Origin: JALNZF01 sp964447405
GTDB taxonomy: Bacteria > Nitrospirota > UBA9217
Length of the DNA stretch: 64,000 nt
Direction of reading: 5' to 3'
Assembly: GCA_964447405.1 (NCBI GenBank)
Contig: CAYUSP010000005.1
Span: 62,001-126,000 of the forward strand
Shown here piece after piece: positions 35,903-44,679 of this stretch (position 1 is the stretch's first letter; each line of letters starts with the position of its first letter). The position numbers and the translations under genes were made by a program. The notes under the pieces are model-generated. The model saw only the letters and a list, made by a program, of their open reading frames with translations, did no database searches and had not been told where the DNA came from.

Positions 35903-38266
35903 ATGAAAAGCAATCATATGAGATGGCATTTACTGGTTTTCATAAGCGTAATGCTGCTGGCAATCGCTGTCAGCGGATGCCACCGGCAGCGATCGGACAG
36001 TGAGGTGTCACAGTCGTCCGGAAGCGATAATTCACAGCAATCGGGAATTCACAATCTTCCCTCGGCCCCCTTCGGGACCAATGGGCCTGTATCCGCGATC
36101 GCCGTGGCAGATGACGGCACAACTTATATCGGCGGAGATTTTACGGCAATTGTGCGCAGCACGGGCAGCGGCGTGCCCGTGGATGGAACGACAGGAGAGC
36201 CTATGCCGGTTTTCCCGAAGGTAGCGGGCTTGATAAGCCGCGGGTCCGTGAATGCCGTCGCTGCTGATGGAATTGGCGGCTGGTTTATCGGGGGAGAATT
36301 TGAATATGTAGGCGGGATCCCTCGCAACAATATCGCCCATATCATGGCAAACGGCAAAGTAGATCCTTCCTGGGCGCCTCGTATTACCCAGGATACTACT
36401 CCGCCTTCCGTCGATGCCTTGTCAGTATGTGGGGGCACCTTATATGTTGGTGGATGGTTCAATGCCATAGATGGGGTCAGCCGGACTTCTCTCGCTGCGC
36501 TTGAAACGTCCACGGGACGGGTTACTTCCTGGGACGCCCGTGTTTCCGCATTCGGCCTCATCACCGCGATAGCAGCCGATGGCGGGAGGGTATACGTGGG
36601 AGGGTTATTTACAAGCATCGGCGGCCAGCAGAGGAAAAATATTGCTGCACTTGCTGCGGCAACGGGAGATGCCGAAGCATGGAACCCCAACACCGACATG
36701 ACCAATTACATCCTCGTGAAGGCCCTTGTGGTAAGCGGCAACACCGTTTATCTCGGCGGGCTTTTCCATACCATCGGCGGTCAGACGAGAAATCATATAG
36801 CCGCCCTCGATGCCATGACAGGGCTCGCCTGTAACTGGAATCCCGACGCAGCGAGCAGCAATCCGACCGATTTTCTTGAAGTCTGGGCCATCGCAGTACG
36901 GGATACTGTCGTATATGTTGGAGGGGATTTCACGATCATCGGCGGCCAGCCGAGAAATCATATTGCCGCAATCGATGCCACGACAGGGCAAACCCTTGCC
37001 TGGAATCCAAACCCGACAGATTCTATTCAGATCCGCGTATTGGCAACTAGCGGGAATACGGTGTACGTCGGAGGACAGTTCAGTGCCATGGGCGGCCGAC
37101 CGCGACAGCACGTCGCTGCACTTGATGCAGAAACCGGGGCTGCTCGTGACTGGGACCCGCACCCGGGATATCACAATCCGGGCTATGCCGAGGTCAAAGC
37201 ACTCTCTGCAAGCGGGAATACCGTCTTCGTTGGCGGTCTATTCAGCACGATGAGTAATTTTCCCCGGAACCGCATCGCATCGTTCGACAAAAACAGCAAC
37301 CTGACGTACTGGAATCCCGATGCCGATGCCGCGGTCAGCACTATTGCCGTGAGCGGGGGCACGGTATATGCCGGCGGTTGGTTTTCAAGAATAGGCGGCC
37401 AGGCCAGGACCGCGCTCGCCGCGCTCGACGCTGCCACGGGAAACGCCCTTGACTGGAACCCGAGTGTGATCTGCGGATTGACAGACCTCAAGTTTCACTT
37501 CCCCTTGAGCCCCTATGTTTCCTCGCTTGTCGCCAACAACGCTGTCGTGTATGCGGCAGGCCGTTTCACTGGCATCGGCGGTCAGCTGAGGGACGGCATT
37601 GCCGCACTCGATGCGACAACAGGGAGGGCCATTGAATGGAATGCCGGCGCAACCGCGGCTCCGGGGATGTGCTGTGGATTGATGCCCGAACCCATCCCGA
37701 GTAATTTCGTTTCATTCAACGCCTTGGCCTTGAACGGGAGCTCACTCTATGCAGCCGGGGATTTTGCCGCTATTGGCGGGCAGCCGCGAAAAAATATTGC
37801 GGCCCTTGATGTGATGACCGGAGCTGCTACGAGCTGGAATCCCAATCCGGAAACAGGCCAGGTAATCAGCGTGAAAGCTATCGCGTTGAGTGCGAACACC
37901 GTCTATATCGGCGGCGAATTCGACACCATCGGCAGCACAGCCAGACACAGTCTTGCCGCTATCGATGCATCGACCGCGGCGGTCACGGACTGGAACCCCA
38001 ACCCGGTGTATACATCTATCATCAGTGCACTCGCGGTAAGCGGTAACACCGTATATGTCGGGGGAAATTTCAGCGATATGGGCGGCCAGAACAGGGGGAA
38101 TTTAGCTGCTCTTGATGCTGCAACCGGAAGCGCGACAACCTGGAACCATCGGCCGAACGGTATTATTGAGGCATTGGCGATAAAAAGCAATGTTCTCTAT
38201 GTCGGCGGTAATTTTACCGCCATCGAATTGGAACCGGCCGGAAATCTGGCCCAATTGAACCAATGA
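35903..38266 (+). CDS. lipoprotein with 14 delta-60-type repeats
   Basis: 787 residues: lipobox LAIAVSGC, a Ser/Gln-rich linker (25-45), then about 14 repeats of the pattern VYVGGxFTxIGGQxRxxIAALDxxTGxxxxWNP that resembles the delta-60 repeat (DUF5122) family and should fold into one or two beta-propellers. The first two repeats are more divergent. ATG 35903 has AAGGAAC upstream. Role unknown; it is a second, unrelated propeller lipoprotein type in this window. Confidence 0.85.
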   Translation: MKSNHMRWHLLVFISVMLLAIAVSGCHRQRSDSEVSQSSGSDNSQQSGIHNLPSAPFGTNGPVSAIAVADDGTTYIGGDFTAIVRSTGSGVPVDGTTGEPMPVFPKVAGLISRGSVNAVAADGIGGWFIGGEFEYVGGIPRNNIAHIMANGKVDPSWAPRITQDTTPPSVDALSVCGGTLYVGGWFNAIDGVSRTSLAALETSTGRVTSWDARVSAFGLITAIAADGGRVYVGGLFTSIGGQQRKNIAALAAATGDAEAWNPNTDMTNYILVKALVVSGNTVYLGGLFHTIGGQTRNHIAALDAMTGLACNWNPDAASSNPTDFLEVWAIAVRDTVVYVGGDFTIIGGQPRNHIAAIDATTGQTLAWNPNPTDSIQIRVLATSGNTVYVGGQFSAMGGRPRQHVAALDAETGAARDWDPHPGYHNPGYAEVKALSASGNTVFVGGLFSTMSNFPRNRIASFDKNSNLTYWNPDADAAVSTIAVSGGTVYAGGWFSRIGGQARTALAALDAATGNALDWNPSVICGLTDLKFHFPLSPYVSSLVANNAVVYAAGRFTGIGGQLRDGIAALDATTGRAIEWNAGATAAPGMCCGLMPEPIPSNFVSFNALALNGSSLYAAGDFAAIGGQPRKNIAALDVMTGAATSWNPNPETGQVISVKAIALSANTVYIGGEFDTIGSTARHSLAAIDASTAAVTDWNPNPVYTSIISALAVSGNTVYVGGNFSDMGGQNRGNLAALDAATGSATTWNHRPNGIIEALAIKSNVLYVGGNFTAIELEPAGNLAQLNQ

Positions 38267-38285
38267 GCCTTGGGAACACCCATCA

Positions 38286-38323
38286 GGGCCCATCAGGGGT
38301 CAAAGGGCCCATCAGGGGTCAAA
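38286..38323. repeat. two tandem 19-bp copies at the RAYT element's left end
   Basis: GGGCCCATCAGGGGTCAAA occurs at 38286-38304 and again at 38305-38323 without change. The second copy runs into the left terminal repeat of the transposase element. A shorter CATCAGGGCC partial copy precedes them. Confidence 0.85.
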
Positions 38324-39360
38324 TCTTACACGTTGACAAACCATCTTCTATACTGCTCATGATCATCCGAACTTTCTTGTCTTTCTGTATCTTCTCTCGT
38401 AATCTCTTTCGCTCCTGGCATACCACACCATAGTCTACCCCGAATACCCGGCCGACGTCCGGTCCCTTTAAGCCGCCTAACCGATACAATATATCCATAA
38501 CAATACGCCGAAGATCGCCTTTTTCCCGGCTGATAATCTCGATGTCCTTCCCTGTCTCCCGCTTTACAGCAGCTAATATTTCGGTCTTTGTCCGATACCG
38601 ATGGATATCGCCGACCGCGGGGCGCTCCCGGTCTTTCATTCCTTCAATATACATGTCCTTTACCCAGGCGATGAATGCGCTCCCTCCAAGAATGCCCCCA
38701 CCGATGATTTCTTCTTTGATCGATATATCTTTGATTACTTCCGCATAAATCCGTTTTTTGTATTCTCTTCGCGCTATGTCGGTGTTCCCGCCGTATTCCC
38801 CCAGAACCATTGCGTAATCAATATGCCCTTCCTTTTTGCGCCTGCTCAGGAAGCCCGGCAAGCTGCTCCAGGGGTAGCGGATGAGATTTCGCAGCCGTTC
38901 CTTCTCGGGAAGCTTTTTCATGGCTGCGATTTTTACCGGATTTAGATGGATGTAACGGGAGAGGACGGAAAGATATTCGTTCTTGTCCACGAGGATGCTC
39001 TTGTATCGCCCCTGGTAAAGGTGGCCGGTACGTTTATGACGCCTGTTGTAATAACCGGTATAGGTGATGTTGAACTTGCGCATGAATTCGGCAAGGTTTC
39101 CTTTGGGGGTCTCGATGAGCAGATGAAAATGGTTAGACATGAGAACATAGGTGTAAAGCTTGACGGAATAGATATTGAGAGACTGGATGAGGTACTGAAG
39201 GAACCTCTTTCGATCGTCATCGTCTTTGAAGATGGCTTGGCGCTCATTTCCCCGGCAGGTGACGTGGTATACTGCGCCGGGATATTGGATGCGAAGGGGG
39301 CGGGCCATGACCTACCTTAGCAAAATGCGATAATCTTGTCAACATGTAAGATTTGACCCC
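38315..39360. mobile_element. RAYT (REP-associated tyrosine transposase) element
   Basis: A 1046-bp unit bounded by 25-bp inverted repeats: GGGGTCAAATCTTACACGTT... at 38315-38339 and its inverse at 39336-39360, with one mismatch. It holds one transposase gene on the minus strand whose stop codon lies within the left repeat. The right end interrupts a fumarase beta gene. Confidence 0.85.
38319..39308 (-). CDS. IS200-like/RAYT transposase
   Basis: 329 residues with a Y1 transposase domain: N-terminal MARPLRIQYPGAVYHVTCRG, HUH motif HFHLLIET, and catalytic-Tyr region LSRYIHLNPVKI. The C-terminal 130 residues include a DnaA-like/HTH segment (GPDVGRVFGVDYGVVCQERKR). Such proteins cut single-stranded hairpin REP sequences. 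ATG 39308 follows AAGGTAGGTC. The reading frame is intact, so the element could be active. Confidence 0.92.
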   Translation of the reverse strand: MARPLRIQYPGAVYHVTCRGNERQAIFKDDDDRKRFLQYLIQSLNIYSVKLYTYVLMSNHFHLLIETPKGNLAEFMRKFNITYTGYYNRRHKRTGHLYQGRYKSILVDKNEYLSVLSRYIHLNPVKIAAMKKLPEKERLRNLIRYPWSSLPGFLSRRKKEGHIDYAMVLGEYGGNTDIARREYKKRIYAEVIKDISIKEEIIGGGILGGSAFIAWVKDMYIEGMKDRERPAVGDIHRYRTKTEILAAVKRETGKDIEIISREKGDLRRIVMDILYRLGGLKGPDVGRVFGVDYGVVCQERKRLREKIQKDKKVRMIMSSIEDGLSTCKI

Positions 39361-39515
39361 AATATGCCATTCTTTTTATGTCCATCGACCATGTACTTGT
39401 GCGCCATGTCCCTGCCGGTATAGATGACGCCGGTGATGAGGACCCGGTCACCGGTTTTCAGTTTCTTGATGACATCATTAGTCAGGGGAGGAGTTATAAT
39501 AATCGGTTCAGTCAT
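39339..39515 (-). pseudogene. fumarate hydratase class I beta subunit, truncated by RAYT element
   Basis: The first ~50 codons read TEPIIITPPLTNDVIKKLKT, then GDRVLITGVIYTGRDMAHKY, closely matching the N-terminus of class I fumarase/tartrate dehydratase beta subunits (about 185 residues). The frame meets the element's right terminal repeat at 39360 and stops at 39341 inside it. The ATG at 39515 has AAGGTGAAAC and its own promoter, so a functional gene stood here. The remainder was not found left of the element. No alpha subunit is adjacent. Confidence 0.82.
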
Positions 39516-39540
39516 GTTTCACCTTGCAATAAAGTCGTTT

Positions 39541-39569
39541 ATTGTCGCCCATTTCATAAGCTGCGTCAA
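39541..39569 (-). promoter_or_regulatory. promoter of the truncated fumarase gene
   Basis: Minus strand: TTGACG (39569-39564), 17-nt spacer, GACAAT (39546-39541). A short leader carries the ribosome site. It may now transcribe into the transposase element. Confidence 0.4.
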
Positions 39570-39734
39570 ACAATAAAGTTATCTTATGGCACGCCAAACA
39601 TCCGTATTTATATTACCGAGCATCTTCTGTGGGTAGCTAAATGATCGTTGTGATAATCGTATGTGTTAGTATTTGTTGTCTTCACTGGTGGCTGACCGTC
39701 CAAGCATACATACTTGGTGGTTCTCAGTCCCTCG

Positions 39735-40082
39735 TTATTTCATTCGATGTTTACCTCTGATAAAGAAATAAAATTTAAACAAAATCCATTCAAGTAAATA
39801 AAGATATATACAAGCCTCTATCAATGCAGCAAAGTTTATTCGAGATATATTTTTATCGTATACCTTAAACTCATCACCCTCAATCACATTATAATATCGC
39901 AACAGGAAATGGTATAAAGGTTCACTTTTCCCCATGAAGACCGTTCCATCGTCTGGGATATCCACGTAAGAGCCGAAAGATACGTGATGAATTAGTAGGA
40001 CCATTACAATATACGAGGTGATAAAGAATGCAGTAAAAAATGAATTAATCAGCAGTAGTTTCGCAATTTTAGTAATAATCAT
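39735..40082 (-). CDS. small two-helix membrane protein behind the Rhs gene
   Basis: 115 residues, not recognised. Membrane helices at about 10-33 and 86-108 flank an exposed loop of about 50 residues with acidic and aromatic residues; the C-terminus is basic (RGKHRMK). The gene starts 23 bp after the Rhs gene stop on the same strand and is clearly AT-richer than it. Position and architecture fit an immunity protein for the Rhs C-terminal tip, but there is no homology evidence. Ribosome site is weak. Confidence 0.6.
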   Translation of the reverse strand: MIITKIAKLLLINSFFTAFFITSYIVMVLLIHHVSFGSYVDIPDDGTVFMGKSEPLYHFLLRYYNVIEGDEFKVYDKNISRINFAALIEACIYLYLLEWILFKFYFFIRGKHRMK

Positions 40083-40105
40083 AATAAGCTCATTCTCTTT
40101 CTGAC

Positions 40106-43100
40106 TTAAGCTGTGGGGCCGGTAGATCTAGTACAATCACCCTGCAGTATTCGTATCCCGCCATCTATTGTACCAAAACCGCCGCACTGTCTGTGTGGAT
40201 TGGTTTGTTCGGGATGACTATTACCAAGACATATTGTTACTTTGCAAACCCATACGACCCTGGCACCAGTTCGGCAACAACTACTATCTGGAACAACTCT
40301 ATAATCGTAACATTGAAGGATTTCACCGAGAAATTCGAGTCCATATGGATCGCTCCGATTGATAGGATTATCCCCAACATACAAATATGGATTTAGGCTT
40401 ATTGGATTCTTGAGCAACAATATCAATGCGTAGGGGACGTGAGGATCTGCTCCGACTTGCAAAACTGGATCCCAAGTCAAATATGTTCCAATTACCGGAT
40501 TGTAATCGCGATAGTAGTTGTAGTGGAGGCCTGTTTCTTGATCGAAGTACTGCCCCGGGAACATCAGGTTGTTCGTGATAGTGGACTGCTGATCAACCGT
40601 CGCTTCCCCAAACGGTTTATAGTCCGCAGACCATACAACCGTGCCGGATGAGTTCGTCATCTTCTGCGGGGTGGCGAGATGATCGTTGTAGTAGTAGTAG
40701 GTATTCGCTCCCTCGATCTTCGCCAACGGTGCGCTGTTCAGATAGACATATTCAGCTATTATCGCCCCGGAACTATTCGACTCTGCAATTATTTGCCCGC
40801 TCAGGCTATAATGAAATACGGTCACAGTCCCATTGACGTTCTTCTTCACCCGCTGTCCATTGCTGTTGTAAGTATATCCGGCTGTCATGGCGCCATCAAC
40901 GATCTGGATTAGCCTTTGATTCTGATTGTATGTATATACGCGGCTGTTCTCGACCGTGGTATTGCCGTTATTGTCATAGCCAAAAGAGATGCCGTTTGCC
41001 CCTGTCAGTTTGTTCGTGTTCGGAGTGTAAGTATACGTATTTGAGTTCTCCGTCTGTCTGTTCCCTACCCCGTCATAGGTCCATCCAAGGCTGCCCCAGA
41101 TACCGGATGAGGTCGCTGTTGAGAGCCGGTCAAGATTATCATAGGTGAACGCTTTGTTCTTTGTGGGATCAAGGGTGTTGTTGATTGCCATGATGTTCCC
41201 ATTGGCATCATAGGTCGGATAGGCTAGGCTCATCACAGAACCTGCCGTAATGCTTGATAGACGGTATTGATTGTCATAAGAGATCGAACCGGTCAATCCG
41301 TTGCCGTAGATGATGGACGACATACCGCCAAAGGGCTTGTAATTGATGCTCGTTGCAAGATTCGCCGCATTGTTCAGGACGCTCACGGCCCTGTCGTTTG
41401 AGTAGTTGTAGGTGATCACCCGGTCGGACGGATAGGACATGGTCTTCATATTGCCGTTCTGGTCGTAGGTATACTGGGTAACATAGGCTATGCTGTCGAT
41501 GGTCCTGATTTCTTTCTTTACCTGTCCTTTCGGCAAGTACTCATAGGCTGTCGTGCCCGATGCGTCGGCCATGGTGCACAGCCTGCCTTTGCCGTTCACG
41601 CAGGTGTCGTAAGTATACACGATGTCCGTATCAGCAGGGAAGTCTATTGTTGTGAGGCGGTTCAATGCGTCGTATTGATATGCGATGGTAACGTTCTTCG
41701 CGTCTGTCTTGCTCGTGAGATTGCCTGCAGAGTCGTAGGTATACGTGGTCGTTCCAGTGTCCGGAGAGATCACCTGATAGACCCGGCCTTTGTCGTCATA
41801 CTTGTACGTGGTCGCATTGGTGTTGGCGTCCGTTACTGACGTGAGGTTGTTGTTCGTGTTGTAGCCGTAGGTCGTGTTGACTGTCCCCGGCTGGGTAACG
41901 GTCTTGAGCCTGCCCAGTTCGTCATAGCCGTAATTTGTGGTATTGTTCCGGGGGTCTTTGGCGCTCTTCTTGCTGTTCCTGAAATCATAGGTATATTGCG
42001 TATAGGTGGTATCGGGATTAGTGATCCGGTAGAGCCGGTTCAGCGCGTCATAGGAATAGCTAAGTGTCTTCTGAAGCGTGTTGCCTGCATCTTTGATCTG
42101 CTCGGTCAGTTTGTTATCTTCCGAGTCGTAGGTGTAGTTGATGGTGTTGTTGGCGTTGTCCTTGATCAAGGCAAGGTTCCCCATTGCGTCATAGGTATAC
42201 CAGATCGTGTTCCCTTCCGGAAGGGTGATGTGGTCTATCTTGCCGCCTCCACTACACGACGCGCCGCATGATCCCGCAACATAAACATACTGCGTGGGGT
42301 TTGCATCCCCAGGAGCCTTGACGGTCTCCACCCGGCCGTTTGCATCGTAGGTGTAGGTCGTGCTGTTGCCGTTCGGGTCGGTTACTGTCTGGGGGTTGCC
42401 GAAGTTATCATGGTTTGAATAGGTCGTGGCACCGATGAGCGGCTGGGTCATGCTGGTGAGGTATCCGGTTGTACTGTCATAGCCGTAGGTTGTGATATCG
42501 CTCACGTCAGTCCTGGGGCCGTCTATGGTCAGGATTTTTCCGTTTGCGTTGTACGTGTAGGATGTCGTGTAGCTGTACGGCGTGCCGTCGCCGAGGTAGC
42601 CTGACTCATCCCGGGACAAAAGGTTACCGTTCGCAGGATCGTAGGAGTTCGTTACGACGCTGACAAACGCCGGATTTACAACGCTTTGAACGGTTTCGGT
42701 CAGGACACCGTTGAATACAGGATGATAGGTGTAGGTGGTCGTCTTTTCCACGGCCTTTCCCTGGGCTTCAGTTCTGCTAAGCTCATTACCCTTTGCGTCA
42801 TAGGTATATGCCGTGGTCGTCGTTGTGCCAGTTGCAATGTCTTTGATGCCTTTTTTGAGTATCCAGTTGTTGCTGTCACGCACATAGCTTGTTATGTTGC
42901 CGAAGGTGTCGGTAACCTTGAGCGGTATTCTCTTCGCGTCGAACTCAACCGTGCGGGTCTGGGTGTTCAGGAGATTACCCGAGCCGTCTTTGATCAACGT
43001 GGTTTGAGTAGTCTTTTTAAAGGGAATGGTATATGCGAAATTGATTTCTCCGGTTCCATGGGTTTGTTTTGTTATCCTGCCATACGAATCAAAGGTGTTT

Positions 43101-43987
43101 ATATACGCGCCATTTCCTTCGTCAATGCTGGTCAGCAGATGATTTCCGGTCGAACTATTGTAGCCATAGGTCGAGTTTCCGCTTGGACCTGAAACGGACG
43201 TGAGATTGCCGATGCCGTCATGGGTATAATTCACGGTGCGGCCGTTGCTGTCCACAATGTTGGTGAGCCTTCCCGTCGAACCGTCGTAATGGAACAACAC
43301 GTAACGGTTCGTCAAAGCGCCTGAGGCGTCTTTCTCCTCGATCCTGCTCAGAAGGTAATCGTAGGCGACGATGAGCGCTGTGGTCTGATTGACATTGGCA
43401 GGTAGCAGGCCCCAGAGGGGGGAACGTACGTCGAGTTCGTAATAAAATTCAATCGAATTTCCTTTCGCATCAGCCATGTTCATGAGCCTGCCACGGGAAT
43501 CGTACTTTTCGCTCTCTCCGTTCTTATCAGTATAAAGAAACGTGCCGTCCGCGTTTTGAACGAGAGTGCCGGTGTCTCCCGCCTGGCCGACATAACCCGC
43601 GGGGGGTTGGAACGTAAAGCGTTTCTTGCCGCCGCACTCGCGTCGAACAGTCACAGAACCGTCGGGATAGGTGTAGAGGCGTTTATCGTAGTTGATGGCC
43701 CAGCCATAGCCGAGCGGTGAGTCGTAGCTGGTCACGCTATTGTAGCTCCGCGTAATGCGAATAGGAAAGATATTACCAAGCGTGATGTCAGTGCTTGGAG
43801 CAAACGTTTCCATGCCCGAGACCAGGCTGACGGGTTTACCGCCGAACGCGGGATTATTGCCGGCGGTCTTCCCGGGCTCGCAAAAGAGATCGGGCGGGCT
43901 GTCTTCGTCATATTTGTCCGCGTATGCAGGCGCGGAAAATAGAATACTGAGCAGTAGGATCGGATATATGATTGCATCTCGGCGCAT
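40106..43987 (-). CDS. Rhs/YD-repeat protein with Cys-rich tip
   Basis: 1293 residues: signal peptide (RRDAIIYPILLLSILFSAPAYA in outline), a DUF6531-like domain (KPVSLVSGMETFAPSTDITLG, RSYNS, LGYGWAINYD), about 25-30 YD repeats (YTYDxxGNL), then the Rhs core motif GLHYNYYRDYNPVIGTYLTWDP and NPINRSDPYGL. About 75 residues follow the core end with seven cysteines (SSCCRTGARVVWVCKVTICL). The core has an unusual insertion (VLQVGADPHVPYALILLLKNP) before the final motif. ATG 43987 has GGAGG 5 nt upstream. By analogy the shell would encapsulate the C-terminal tip as a toxin; toxicity is not shown. Confidence 0.9.
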   Translation of the reverse strand: MRRDAIIYPILLLSILFSAPAYADKYDEDSPPDLFCEPGKTAGNNPAFGGKPVSLVSGMETFAPSTDITLGNIFPIRITRSYNSVTSYDSPLGYGWAINYDKRLYTYPDGSVTVRRECGGKKRFTFQPPAGYVGQAGDTGTLVQNADGTFLYTDKNGESEKYDSRGRLMNMADAKGNSIEFYYELDVRSPLWGLLPANVNQTTALIVAYDYLLSRIEEKDASGALTNRYVLFHYDGSTGRLTNIVDSNGRTVNYTHDGIGNLTSVSGPSGNSTYGYNSSTGNHLLTSIDEGNGAYINTFDSYGRITKQTHGTGEINFAYTIPFKKTTQTTLIKDGSGNLLNTQTRTVEFDAKRIPLKVTDTFGNITSYVRDSNNWILKKGIKDIATGTTTTTAYTYDAKGNELSRTEAQGKAVEKTTTYTYHPVFNGVLTETVQSVVNPAFVSVVTNSYDPANGNLLSRDESGYLGDGTPYSYTTSYTYNANGKILTIDGPRTDVSDITTYGYDSTTGYLTSMTQPLIGATTYSNHDNFGNPQTVTDPNGNSTTYTYDANGRVETVKAPGDANPTQYVYVAGSCGASCSGGGKIDHITLPEGNTIWYTYDAMGNLALIKDNANNTINYTYDSEDNKLTEQIKDAGNTLQKTLSYSYDALNRLYRITNPDTTYTQYTYDFRNSKKSAKDPRNNTTNYGYDELGRLKTVTQPGTVNTTYGYNTNNNLTSVTDANTNATTYKYDDKGRVYQVISPDTGTTTYTYDSAGNLTSKTDAKNVTIAYQYDALNRLTTIDFPADTDIVYTYDTCVNGKGRLCTMADASGTTAYEYLPKGQVKKEIRTIDSIAYVTQYTYDQNGNMKTMSYPSDRVITYNYSNDRAVSVLNNAANLATSINYKPFGGMSSIIYGNGLTGSISYDNQYRLSSITAGSVMSLAYPTYDANGNIMAINNTLDPTKNKAFTYDNLDRLSTATSSGIWGSLGWTYDGVGNRQTENSNTYTYTPNTNKLTGANGISFGYDNNGNTTVENSRVYTYNQNQRLIQIVDGAMTAGYTYNSNGQRVKKNVNGTVTVFHYSLSGQIIAESNSSGAIIAEYVYLNSAPLAKIEGANTYYYYNDHLATPQKMTNSSGTVVWSADYKPFGEATVDQQSTITNNLMFPGQYFDQETGLHYNYYRDYNPVIGTYLTWDPVLQVGADPHVPYALILLLKNPISLNPYLYVGDNPINRSDPYGLEFLGEILQCYDYRVVPDSSCCRTGARVVWVCKVTICLGNSHPEQTNPHRQCGGFGTIDGGIRILQGDCTRSTGPTA

Positions 43988-44144
43988 GTAAACCTCCACC
44001 CGATTACGGTAACGAGCTCTTATCGATTCAAATCAGACCGATCTAATAATATTTACTTGCACTGGTTGTAATTAATCGGCTTAACCGCAACATCATCTAA
44101 TTTGACTGGATGTCTGACTAACAGCCAAAGCAGGGCATCGCGAA

Positions 44145-44540
44145 CTATTCTGGGCAGCATTGACACCCATTCGCGCAAGGGTCTTTGCAGCAGGGGTCGC
44201 CTGGTGTCTTGCAGCAGGGATCGTCGGAATCAGTGCAGCAAATGTCTGATGGGTCACAAGGTAGTGAGAAACCACAGGTTCCACACGGTCTGGTAATACC
44301 GATAAAGGTGACAAAGAAACTTACATAGCTGCCATTGGAGGTTGCAGAAAACGAAAGGATATCGCATCTCGGCGGACCATCCCAACAGTATTCAGGACAG
44401 GCTTCCCTTCCACTTTTTGACGAACATTCATTCTCAGTACTGCATTGGCTGGTTTGGTAGCCTGTCAGTTGGCATGTGGCGAATGAAGGCAGTGGGAGGA
44501 ATGTAACAATAAGGATGATTGTAAAAATGATTTTAATCAT
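44145..44540 (-). CDS. secreted cysteine-rich protein, 131 aa
   Basis: Signal peptide (KIIFTIILIVTFLPLPSFA) followed by about 110 residues containing 19 cysteines, including a C-terminal run of dicysteine units (DICC, DPCC, DPCC, QCCPE). A small middle segment (SNGSYVSFFVTFIGI) is hydrophobic. No family recognised; could be a disulfide-knotted or metal-binding surface protein. ATG 44540 has GGGGGA 12 nt upstream. Lies directly upstream of the Rhs gene on the same strand. Confidence 0.65.
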   Translation of the reverse strand: MIKIIFTIILIVTFLPLPSFATCQLTGYQTSQCSTENECSSKSGREACPEYCWDGPPRCDILSFSATSNGSYVSFFVTFIGITRPCGTCGFSLPCDPSDICCTDSDDPCCKTPGDPCCKDPCANGCQCCPE

Positions 44541-44679
44541 GAAATGACCGTCCCCCTGTTCTTTATCAAATGACTCACCGTTGATAACTCGAGCATGTAA
44601 ATATATTTCCTTTGACTCCGGTGACTTGATATTACACTAAGATGAAGGTATGAAATGCCATATCGCAGCTAATCGCCTT

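Noticed and set aside
39378..39644. 88-codon plus-strand frame next to the RAYT element
   Set aside because: Overlaps the fumarase fragment and its promoter on the other strand; no ribosome site and no recognisable protein.
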